19,747 nucleotides of DNA, taken from the NCBI GenBank assembly GCA_964634755.1, contig CAZWJH010000046.1:1-19747 (forward strand), given 5' to 3'. A model generated the notes under the pieces. The model searched no databases and was not told the origin of the DNA. It saw only the letters and a list, made by a program, of their open reading frames with translations. The position numbers were made by a program, and so were the translations under genes. Shown in pieces: positions 8,515-14,878 of the stretch (position 1 is the first letter of the stretch; every line of letters starts with the position of its first letter). Origin of the DNA: JALXDT01 sp964634755. GTDB taxonomy: Bacteria; Acidobacteriota; Aminicenantia; JAMOAD01.

Positions 8515-9057
8515 TTACCCCTCCTTGAATACTTCAGCTTCAAATACTTCAATCTCAACTCCTCTCTTCCACTCATCCGGAGAAAGACCTGCTTTAAGGC
8601 AACCATTTGAAAGATATTCTTCAAGCTCCCATCCCTGTTCTACAGGTACCTGAGGCAAAAGCAGACCACGGTTACCTTCCCTTGAGACTATAATTCCGTG
8701 CTTTCCAATTTCAATCTCAGAATAACTCTCTATTCTTCTTGGAATTGTTAGCACGGAAATTTCTATGTTCAAATCACTCATCTCTTCTAATCTAATGGAC
8801 TCAAACCTCCAATCCTCAGTTGCCGCATAAATTGCATTGTCAACCACTGCTTTGTACAAAGGTTTATATGGGAGAGGATACCCTATGCATCCCCTCAACT
8901 TTCCATTCACATGCAAAGTAACAAAAACACCTCTATTTTCCTTAAATTTTTCATTTTTTACCTCAGGATAAAGCTTTTCTCCAGTTCTCAAATAATACTC
9001 TATTGCATCTCTTGCAATTTTCAAAAGCTCTTCTCTTTCCTCAGTGGTGTAAGTCAT
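8515..9057 (-). CDS. AMMECR1-domain protein
   Basis: The 180 residues are essentially a single AMMECR1 domain, found across all domains of life and named from the human AMMECR1 gene. The hallmark LRGCIGY is at 54-60, preceded by GVFVTLHVNGK (43-53). EDWRFESIRLEEM (81-93) and IEISVLTIPRRIE (98-110) follow, as in archaeal structures of the family. The biochemical function is not established; a link to nucleotide modification is only speculative in the literature. In many prokaryotes it is encoded with, or fused to, a MEMO1-like dioxygenase homologue and a radical-SAM protein. Neither partner is here. Instead it sits between an orphan 125-residue gene (17-base overlap) and the DUF4388 gene (stop and start abutting). 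Confidence 0.9.
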   Translation of the reverse strand: MTYTTEEREELLKIARDAIEYYLRTGEKLYPEVKNEKFKENRGVFVTLHVNGKLRGCIGYPLPYKPLYKAVVDNAIYAATEDWRFESIRLEEMSDLNIEISVLTIPRRIESYSEIEIGKHGIIVSREGNRGLLLPQVPVEQGWELEEYLSNGCLKAGLSPDEWKRGVEIEVFEAEVFKEG

Positions 9058-9418
9058 CTCTCTTTTCTCCCATTAAAAGATTAATTTCTCGGAAGTAAGT
9101 TTTTGTACCTTCAACATCAGTGTAATAGCATTGATACAAGTTATAAGAATCAACAATGATAAGATTTCCTCCCAAATGAATCGGTGGATTTTCAGGAAGT
9201 TTTGTCAAAAGAAAACCAATGTGGTTAATAGAAAAAGAAACATTTTCAAAAAAATTCATGTATTCGGAATCAGAAAAGATATCCATATCAAAAGGAATCA
9301 AATTTTCGGGAAGAAAAAAGGAATTGTGACGCTGTCCCAAAATCAGATATGGATACTCATTTTTATTTCTTACAAAGTTCAAGACAGATAAAAATTTTTT
9401 ATTCAAATAGCAAATCAT
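9041..9418 (-). CDS. Hypothetical protein, 125 residues
   Basis: I do not recognise this protein. It is rich in aromatic and Asn residues, with no signal peptide, transmembrane helix or catalytic motif. The alternation of hydrophobic strands (for example YPYLILGQRHNSFFLP at 22-37 and NLIIVDSYNLYQCYY at 84-98) suggests a small alpha/beta or beta domain. The gene is likely real. It fills the space exactly between two firm genes on the same strand, its end overlaps the AMMECR1 start by 17 bases, and a near-consensus promoter ends a few bases before its ATG. No Shine-Dalgarno is visible, so it may be translated from a leaderless or nearly leaderless transcript. The neighbourhood suggests partnership with AMMECR1, but nothing in the sequence proves it. 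Confidence 0.6.
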   Translation of the reverse strand: MICYLNKKFLSVLNFVRNKNEYPYLILGQRHNSFFLPENLIPFDMDIFSDSEYMNFFENVSFSINHIGFLLTKLPENPPIHLGGNLIIVDSYNLYQCYYTDVEGTKTYFREINLLMGEKRDDLHH

Positions 9419-9426
9419 TTGAATCT

Positions 9427-9455
9427 ATTATATCTCATCAATTCTTTATTTTCAA
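9427..9455 (-). promoter_or_regulatory. Sigma70-type promoter just upstream of the 125-residue gene
   Basis: Read on the minus strand, a -35 box TTGAAA (9455-9450; 5 of 6 to consensus) and a perfect -10 box TATAAT (9432-9427) are separated by exactly 17 bases. The expected start point, about 7 bases past the -10, falls near 9420, only about 2 bases before the ATG at 9418. The predicted mRNA would therefore be almost leaderless, which agrees with the absence of a Shine-Dalgarno. It lies mainly in the 39-base gap after the GWxTD gene and would allow the AMMECR1-DUF4388-miaA-hflX part to be transcribed separately. Confidence 0.55.
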
Positions 9456-9457
9456 TA

Positions 9458-11533
9458 TTATCTCTTCTTAATCCTTAAATTCAACTTATTCACAAGCTTT
9501 TTAATCATCTCCTGCTCAGGATAAATTTTCAGGGAATATCTCAATGCTTTAATCGCATTATCATAATCACCTAAATTCCAGAAAGAAAGTCCCAAATAAT
9601 TCAGTAATTTATAATCACTATCATAAATATCATTAGCTTTTAACAAAGTATCCCTTGCCATCCTATATTTTCCAAGATTGAATAAAGCAATCCCCTTTAA
9701 AAAATAGTAATCAAATAAGTATTTTTCATCCTTTAGGCTTTCTAACACATTGAGAGCCTGGTTATTTTTTCCCAATTGAATTAAAAGTTCACTGTATTCC
9801 TTAGTCAAAGGAGGATAATTACTCCTGAGCTTGAATGCCTTTGAATAATTTTCAACAGATTTATCAAATTTACCAATGCTCTTATACTGAGAGCCTATTG
9901 TCCAATAATAGAGAAAACTATTTGATTTAATAAGTCTTTTAAAAACAAGTGTTGGATGCGTAAAATTTCTAACAGGAGAAACATTGAACTGCTTTTCCTT
10001 TACTTCAAAAGGAATTTCTCTATCAGAAAATAAAGAAACCTTAACACTATAGCCGCCTGCTCCGGGATTCTCCACCCTTTGAGTAAAACATTTTTCAGAG
10101 ATATCTTTATTTATTTCAATCCTTTTACTAAAAGAAAAAGCTCTATAACCCACTCTATTTTTTATCTCCAAAAGAGATGTAATGGGCTTTTTATATCCTC
10201 CTGAGTCAATACAGTAAAATACATAAATATTATCTGTGGGTAGAAAGTTTTTATTAGGATCTACGGAAACAACTGTGTTTTCAATCTTATAAGGCCTGTA
10301 AACAAAGGAATTGTCTTTTTTAATTCTATAACCCAGTAAAGGACCGTAAATCCTCGGAATATCTTTACCTTCACTTTTTATCTCAATATTTTTATCAAAA
10401 TATGAAAACTCTTTTTTCACAGTATTTTGAATTAGAACAGTTAATTTGTAGCTCCCGGGAATAATAGGAAAAAGGTCAGAAATTGCAAAACCTTTTGCCA
10501 CTATTTTTCTTATTTCAGATTCATCAAAATAAAAAGGAAAATTCTTAGTATACTGATAAATGATCTTTCCACTTCTACTTAAACTTACTGTAAGTTTATA
10601 AATAAAATAATATTTATCTTTAACCTCAGAATAATCAACAGAAATCCTCTTTGGAAGAATTGTAAAATGGACAAAATTAAATCCTGTTTCAACATCCTTA
10701 AAAATATCCACAGTGTTTACTGAATTTACATACTCAGTTGCATACTCCACACTCACAACACCTTTAAAATCAAGAAAATCCCTTGCATACTTAACATTAA
10801 TGTTTTTCCTCCCAGCTTCCAAAACTTTAGAAATTAAAATAGTGTTCGATGGAGAAGGTTGGTAATTAAGAGGAATCTCTCCCGGTATCAAACTCAGAGC
10901 AGGCTCTGCAGCAGAAGGATCAATCTGTTGGATTTTTTCATAAATAGTTGCATAATCAAAAGGGCTTATATCCCTTACCTCAGAAGTTTTAACTAAAAGG
11001 GAATCAGGACCATCTATTGCAGGATCATAAATCTTAAATTCACCTGTACCATGCCTTTTAAAAAAAACTATTCTGAAATGAGGAGGCAAGTTTCTGGATG
11101 AATCCCCATAATAACTCCACACTTCCATTGGCTGAAGCCCATAAGCATCAATCCTTTCCCGGTTAACAGGAGGACCAAGTATTATGTAAATCTTCCCCAT
11201 ATCGGTTTTCCAGCCGGGCTTTGTGGAACCATATTTAAAATACTTGTTGGCATAATTAAACCTTTTAATTATCTCCTCTTTAAATTCATTTTCAGGAGTA
11301 CCGGGAGTGGGATCTCTCTGCTTCCAGAACAGTTTTATGAAAGTATCTCTTTCCCTATTACTTTTTAAAGCAAAAAAGACCTCTTTTTCCTGAGGTGTAA
11401 TAATATAATGGACAAGTTCAATCCACTTTTTGTACTTTGGTTTTAAATCGTAAGCTTCATTTTGAGCAAAAACAAATATACCCACAATGATAGAAAACAT
11501 CATAAAAAAGATAATACTTTTCTTTAATCTCAT
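9458..11533 (-). CDS. Exported GWxTD-domain protein with C-terminal TPRs
   Basis: This is a 691-residue protein with a Sec signal peptide (1-23, cleavage likely after VFA). Residues about 32-200 form the GWxTD domain. The marker GWKTD is at 107-111, within a block starting ITPQEKEVF (45-53) and FWKQRDPTPGTPENEF (69-84) and ending IYIILGPP (115-122). These are exactly the family's conserved segments. Such proteins are frequent in Acidobacteriota, Aminicenantes and Bacteroidota-like lineages; their function is unknown. The middle (about 230-530) is beta-rich and unassigned. Residues about 545-690 are TPR repeats, for example SIGKFDKSVENYSKAFKL and LGDYDNAIKALRYSLKI. A GAGGGG Shine-Dalgarno precedes the ATG, which overlaps the upstream TPR gene's stop codon (ATGA). 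The two are probably translated together and may form one periplasmic assembly. Confidence 0.85.
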   Translation of the reverse strand: MRLKKSIIFFMMFSIIVGIFVFAQNEAYDLKPKYKKWIELVHYIITPQEKEVFFALKSNRERDTFIKLFWKQRDPTPGTPENEFKEEIIKRFNYANKYFKYGSTKPGWKTDMGKIYIILGPPVNRERIDAYGLQPMEVWSYYGDSSRNLPPHFRIVFFKRHGTGEFKIYDPAIDGPDSLLVKTSEVRDISPFDYATIYEKIQQIDPSAAEPALSLIPGEIPLNYQPSPSNTILISKVLEAGRKNINVKYARDFLDFKGVVSVEYATEYVNSVNTVDIFKDVETGFNFVHFTILPKRISVDYSEVKDKYYFIYKLTVSLSRSGKIIYQYTKNFPFYFDESEIRKIVAKGFAISDLFPIIPGSYKLTVLIQNTVKKEFSYFDKNIEIKSEGKDIPRIYGPLLGYRIKKDNSFVYRPYKIENTVVSVDPNKNFLPTDNIYVFYCIDSGGYKKPITSLLEIKNRVGYRAFSFSKRIEINKDISEKCFTQRVENPGAGGYSVKVSLFSDREIPFEVKEKQFNVSPVRNFTHPTLVFKRLIKSNSFLYYWTIGSQYKSIGKFDKSVENYSKAFKLRSNYPPLTKEYSELLIQLGKNNQALNVLESLKDEKYLFDYYFLKGIALFNLGKYRMARDTLLKANDIYDSDYKLLNYLGLSFWNLGDYDNAIKALRYSLKIYPEQEMIKKLVNKLNLRIKKR

Positions 11534-12390
11534 TTTTTCCCCTCTTTTTTCATCTCATTTAAAGTTCGGATAACACTATCGGCTATGACTACATCAACTG
11601 AATCCGGCTCAAGTTTTATAAATTTTTTAAGATTTTTGATTGCATCCTCTCTTTTATTTGTAGCAGCATATGAAAGCCCCAAAAAATAATAAGCTTTTGC
11701 TTCTTTTGGAAATAAATATATACTCCTTTTTAAAAATGGTATTGCCTTTTCATACTCTTCCCTTTCATAAAAAAATTTTTCTATATTTCTTAAAATATCC
11801 GGATTATAAACTGATTCCGGTTTTATTTTTTTTAAAACTTTAACCGCTTTTCTGTAATCATTAGCCCTTAAATAAATATCAGCTAACAAAACCCTATTTC
11901 TTTCAAATTTGGTGTCAGATAAAAGTTTTTCAGCTTTCTCATATTTTTTTGAATAATAATATGAAAGAGCTGCTAACCTTAAAGAATTCGGATCCTTATA
12001 TTTTACAAAGATTTTTGCAGCCTTCTTATCCTTCCATTTAAAAAAATATTCACATGCCTTTAAAAATTCAGAAGAATTGTTTTTTGATTCGGTTAACTGA
12101 TATTTAGGCGTCCAGGCATTTCTTTTATTTAAAAACAAAAAAAAATCATCAGGATAAAAGCCCTCTTTGTAAACTCTTACCTTCCAGAGCCCCTGTTTTA
12201 ATTTTTTTAAAATAACCTCTCCTCTATAATCACTCTTTAGATTAACCTTATCTTTTCCTTTATACAATAGTAAAGAAACTTTAACTCCCTTTAAAGGAGT
12301 ATTATCATTATCCGTAAAAACCAACTTTTGCCCGTAAACCTTGAAGAAAATGATAAAAATTAATAAAAAGAGACTTATTTTCTTAAACAT
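11530..12390 (-). CDS. Exported protein: N-terminal beta-sandwich domain plus TPR repeats
   Basis: This 286-residue protein begins with a hydrophobic signal peptide (1-20, cleavage near VYG). Residues about 22-85 fit a carboxypeptidase-regulatory/Cna-B-like beta-sandwich: the pattern NTPLKGVKVSLLLYKGKD, GEVILKKLKQGLWKVRVYKEGFY is characteristic of this fold. Residues about 100-280 are TPRs, including ILRNIEKFFYEREEYEKAI and AYYFLGLSYAATNKREDAI. No catalytic residue is apparent. The protein is probably periplasmic or surface-associated and mediates protein contacts. It is the promoter-proximal gene of the minus-strand series and overlaps the GWxTD gene by 4 bases. There is no Shine-Dalgarno, and a promoter-like pair ends just before its ATG, so its mRNA may be leaderless. 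No named homologue is recognised. Confidence 0.75.
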   Translation of the reverse strand: MFKKISLFLLIFIIFFKVYGQKLVFTDNDNTPLKGVKVSLLLYKGKDKVNLKSDYRGEVILKKLKQGLWKVRVYKEGFYPDDFFLFLNKRNAWTPKYQLTESKNNSSEFLKACEYFFKWKDKKAAKIFVKYKDPNSLRLAALSYYYSKKYEKAEKLLSDTKFERNRVLLADIYLRANDYRKAVKVLKKIKPESVYNPDILRNIEKFFYEREEYEKAIPFLKRSIYLFPKEAKAYYFLGLSYAATNKREDAIKNLKKFIKLEPDSVDVVIADSVIRTLNEMKKEGKK

Positions 12391-12396
12391 ATTTTA

Positions 12397-12425
12397 ATTA
12401 TATATTAAGCAAATATTTTTTTAAA
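12397..12425 (-). promoter_or_regulatory. Candidate leaderless promoter of the minus-strand operon
   Basis: On the minus strand a perfect TATAAT (12402-12397) is preceded, with a 17-base spacer, by TTTAAA (12425-12420; 4 of 6 to the -35 consensus). A start point 7 bases past the -10 falls exactly on the A of the ATG at 12390. The ATG has no Shine-Dalgarno, so this is either a leaderless promoter or an A/T-rich chance match. It is in the right place to drive the long operon. Confidence 0.45.
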
Positions 12426-12434
12426 CCAAAATTT

Positions 12435-12454
12435 TTCCAAGAGCCTTTCAAGAG
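12435..12454. repeat. Tandem 9-base direct repeat between divergent promoters
   Basis: The elements TTCCAAGAG (12435-12443) and TTTCAAGAG (12446-12454) match at 8 of 9 positions and are offset by 11 bases, one helical turn. They lie between the two divergent promoters, ending 11 bases before the -35 box of the restriction-modification promoter. That is a plausible operator geometry for a dimeric or cooperatively binding regulator. No control (C) protein gene is visible in the operon. Confidence 0.3.
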
Positions 12455-12465
12455 AAATAAGGTTT

Positions 12466-12494
12466 TTGACAATTAACTTCAATTTAAATAAAAT
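12466..12494 (+). promoter_or_regulatory. Strong sigma70-type promoter of the restriction-modification operon
   Basis: A perfect -35 TTGACA (12466-12471) is followed after exactly 17 bases by TAAAAT (12489-12494; 5 of 6 to the -10 consensus). Transcription would start near 12501, leaving a leader of about 20 bases that contains a GGAG Shine-Dalgarno (12513-12516) five bases before the ATG. An alternative -10, TATAAT at 12500-12505, has only a poor -35 at the right distance. This is the best promoter match in the window. Confidence 0.7.
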
Positions 12495-12521
12495 AATGTT
12501 ATAATAAAAAATGGAGTTAAG

Positions 12522-13457
12522 ATGAATAAGTTAGCAAAGCCTTTTGTAAAATGGGCAGGGGGGAAAAACCAACTGATTTCCCAAATAAAAAAAATTATTC
12601 CTGATGTTGTAAAAAAAGAACCCTTTACATACATTGAACCATTTGTAGGAGGGGGGGCTGTTTTTTTCTGGATAACTCAAAATTTCCCGAATATAAAAAA
12701 AGCGGTTATCAATGATATCAATCAAGATTTAATTAACTCGCACATTACAATAAAAGATAATGTTTTAGAATTAATTAAAGTACTTAAAAATATTGAAAAA
12801 GAATATCACTCATTTGGTAATAATTTACAAAAACAAAAAGAATATTATTATTCAATAAGAGAGCTTTTTAATTCAAGAAAATCAGAGAAAACAATTCAAG
12901 CTGCTTTATTCATCTTTCTTAATAGAACTTGTTTTAATGGCTTGTATAGAGTAAATAAGAATAATGAGTTTAATGTTCCTATTGGAAGATATAAAAGACC
13001 TACCATTTGCGATGAAGAAAATTTAATAAATGTGAGCAATGTATTACAAAATACTATAATTTTAAATGGGGACTTTGAGAAAACACTAAATTATGCGGAA
13101 GGTCTCACATTATTTTACATGGATCCCCCATACAAACCCCTAAATAGAACATCCAACTTTAATTCATATTCGCAATTTGGATTTGATGACAATGAGCAAA
13201 TAAGATTACTTAATTTCTGCAAAAAATTAGATAATTTAGGATACTACTGGATATTGAGCAACTCTGATGTAAAAGATGAAAAAACCGGTAAAAGCTATTT
13301 TGAAAGCCTGTATTATGAGTATTTTATCAAAAGAGTTTTCGCTAAAAGACATATAAACTCAAAAGCTGATAAAAGAGGAGAACTGAGTGAATTATTGATA
13401 ATGAATTATAGGGTTAAGAGGAGTAATAGCTATGAACAAACTATCTCAATTACTTAA
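12522..13457 (+). CDS. DNA adenine N6-methyltransferase, Dam/DpnM type (GATC)
   Basis: By family knowledge this enzyme methylates adenine in double-stranded GATC, protecting host DNA from the nuclease encoded next. The 311 residues show the D12/alpha-class order: KWAGGK (10-15), the SAM-binding FVGGGAVFF (41-49), the target-recognition region with NRTCFNGLYRVN (134-145) and FNVPIGRYKRP (150-160), and the catalytic DPPY at 201-204. This matches DpnM and Dam. Specificity for GATC follows from the DpnII-like neighbour. The SAM-binding motif is encoded by unusual homopolymers (G6 at 12558-12563, G7 at 12651-12657, T7 at 12661-12667) in an otherwise A/T-rich gene. The end overlaps the nuclease start by 26 bases. 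It is the first gene of the plus-strand island. Confidence 0.92.
   Translation: MNKLAKPFVKWAGGKNQLISQIKKIIPDVVKKEPFTYIEPFVGGGAVFFWITQNFPNIKKAVINDINQDLINSHITIKDNVLELIKVLKNIEKEYHSFGNNLQKQKEYYYSIRELFNSRKSEKTIQAALFIFLNRTCFNGLYRVNKNNEFNVPIGRYKRPTICDEENLINVSNVLQNTIILNGDFEKTLNYAEGLTLFYMDPPYKPLNRTSNFNSYSQFGFDDNEQIRLLNFCKKLDNLGYYWILSNSDVKDEKTGKSYFESLYYEYFIKRVFAKRHINSKADKRGELSELLIMNYRVKRSNSYEQTISIT
12558..12667 (+). repeat. G6, G7 and T7 homopolymers in the Dam methylase gene
   Basis: Runs of six G (12558-12563, coding WAGGK), seven G (12651-12657, coding GGGA) and seven T (12661-12667) are packed into the two SAM-binding motifs. The last two are separated by only three bases. Slippage in any of them would truncate the methylase. 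The runs are shorter than most proven phase-variable tracts, so variability is only a possibility. Confidence 0.4.
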
Positions 13458-14340
13458 TAAAACAGACGACGAACTTTTTGAAGAAATAACTTCTTCATTC
13501 AAGAAGAAAATCACTCAATGGAGTTATTTTGTAAACTGGGAAAAAGTGTTGCAAAATGTTGAATCAATAGAAAAAGAATTAAACCTATTGAATTATTTGA
13601 TTGGGAAAAAAGATTTACACAAAGAAACAGTTAATTTATTATTACAATATCCAACTACAATAAAAGCAATTCCACTACTTCTTGCAATAAGAGAGAAATC
13701 TTTGGAAGTGCTTATTGATACTCGGAATTTTATTTATCGTGAATTTAATTTTTCTAAAAAAGAATTTTCGAAAGAGGAAATCGAAACATTTGCTGATGTT
13801 ATTCTTAAAAGTGGTTTAGGTGAACTATTGAAAGATAAAAAAATAAAAAATTTGGTTGGTTATGCTACGGGGGTTGAAGTCGGATTAGATAGTAATGGGA
13901 GGAAAAATCGTAGCGGTAAACTTATGGAAAGTTTGGTTGAAGAGTTTATTAGAAATCTATGTAATGAACTGAAAATAGAATATATGTCACAAGCCAATGC
14001 GAAAAAAGTAGAAGAACAATGGAATATAAAGATAGAAGTAGATAACTATTCAAGAATCATTGACTTTGCCATAAATAATAATAGCAAGCTTTACTTCATT
14101 GAAGTTAATTATTACGGTGGTACAGGCTCAAAACTAAAATCAACAGCCACAGAATATATTCGTATGAATGATTTTTGGAATGATCAAGGAATTAAATTTA
14201 TTTGGATAACGGATGGTAAAGGGTGGAAATCAACACTAAACCCCTTAAGAGAATATTTTAATAGTGGAGGTTATTTGTTAAATCTGGAAATGCTAAGAAA
14301 GGGATATTTAAAAGAAATTATAGAAAATGAATACACCTGA
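13432..14340 (+). CDS. Type II restriction endonuclease, DpnII/MboI family
   Basis: This 302-residue nuclease is predicted to cut unmethylated GATC. The family block GVEVGLDSNGRKNRSG (147-162) is almost diagnostic for DpnII. It is followed by MESLVEEF (165-172), the acidic residue Asp211 in RIIDFAI, and FIEVNYYGGTGSKLKST (222-238). In this family the third position of the usual PD-(D/E)xK motif is replaced (EVN instead of ExK). Glu224 and Asp211 are the likely metal ligands. ITDGKGW (259-265) also fits. A GGAG site lies 8 bases before the ATG, within the methylase gene. The 26-base overlap orders synthesis so that the methylase is read first. The length is normal and nothing suggests inactivation. 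Confidence 0.9.
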   Translation: MNKLSQLLNKTDDELFEEITSSFKKKITQWSYFVNWEKVLQNVESIEKELNLLNYLIGKKDLHKETVNLLLQYPTTIKAIPLLLAIREKSLEVLIDTRNFIYREFNFSKKEFSKEEIETFADVILKSGLGELLKDKKIKNLVGYATGVEVGLDSNGRKNRSGKLMESLVEEFIRNLCNELKIEYMSQANAKKVEEQWNIKIEVDNYSRIIDFAINNNSKLYFIEVNYYGGTGSKLKSTATEYIRMNDFWNDQGIKFIWITDGKGWKSTLNPLREYFNSGGYLLNLEMLRKGYLKEIIENEYT

Positions 14341-14878
14341 TATGATTTTTACCAAAAATGGAAAAAGAAAGAAACCATTAAAAGTTTTCACAATTAATAA
14401 TAAATATATCTTAGGAGTATATCAGGGAGATCTTTCAAAATACGATTTACTAATAAAATATCGCCAAAAAGAACCCAATAATAAGTGGTCCAGAATTAGA
14501 ACACCTAAACATATTCACTGGGCTGTTGATATTTTAATAAAAATGAGTCTAGAAAAAGAAAAGACCCAAGAATTCATAAAATTTTTAATTGATTATTGGA
14601 ATAAAAATGTCTCTCCCATTAGAAGTAAAAAAGAAAGGGAAAAACTGTTAAATGAAGATTTATTAAAAGAAGTTGATGAAGAAGCAAAAAAATATCCTGA
14701 ACTTTCAAATAAAGGAGAATATAGTGTGAAATTTTTGCTTCTGATTGCAAAATTATTAATGTATCAGGAAAAAACAAATTTAGAAACAGCTTACATGTTT
14801 AAAAATCTTCTTGAGGCTTTAAAAGAGGGAGAAAATATATTTAAAATTGTTTCAATTGCAACGCACAATAAAAGATGA
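14327..14878 (+). CDS. Unrecognised protein encoded inside the DpnII-type operon
   Basis: This 183-residue, lysine-rich protein has no signal peptide or transmembrane helix. I recognise no domain. Its N-terminal part looks beta-rich (VFTINNKYILGVYQGD, 20-35; YDLLIKYRQ, 39-47). A distinctive RTPKHIHWAVDILIKM block (58-73) and an all-helical C-terminal half follow. It has no DPPY, PD-(D/E)xK or clear helix-turn-helix motif. It overlaps the nuclease by 14 bases and the second methylase by 4 (ATGA), so it is translationally integrated into the operon. A second ATG at 14342 is a possible alternative start; neither has a strong Shine-Dalgarno. The classic DpnII cassette has three genes, so this is an addition. 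Possible roles include a regulatory, specificity or DNA-binding accessory, or a small second nuclease. None is proven. Confidence 0.7.
   Translation: MNTPDMIFTKNGKRKKPLKVFTINNKYILGVYQGDLSKYDLLIKYRQKEPNNKWSRIRTPKHIHWAVDILIKMSLEKEKTQEFIKFLIDYWNKNVSPIRSKKEREKLLNEDLLKEVDEEAKKYPELSNKGEYSVKFLLLIAKLLMYQEKTNLETAYMFKNLLEALKEGENIFKIVSIATHNKR

Noticed and set aside
12500..12505. TATAAT as the -10 of the restriction operon promoter
   Set aside because: The TTGACA at 12466 would be 28 bases away, and the only box at about 16 bases is a poor TTCAAT. The TAAAAT at 12489-12494 has the correct 17-base spacing.
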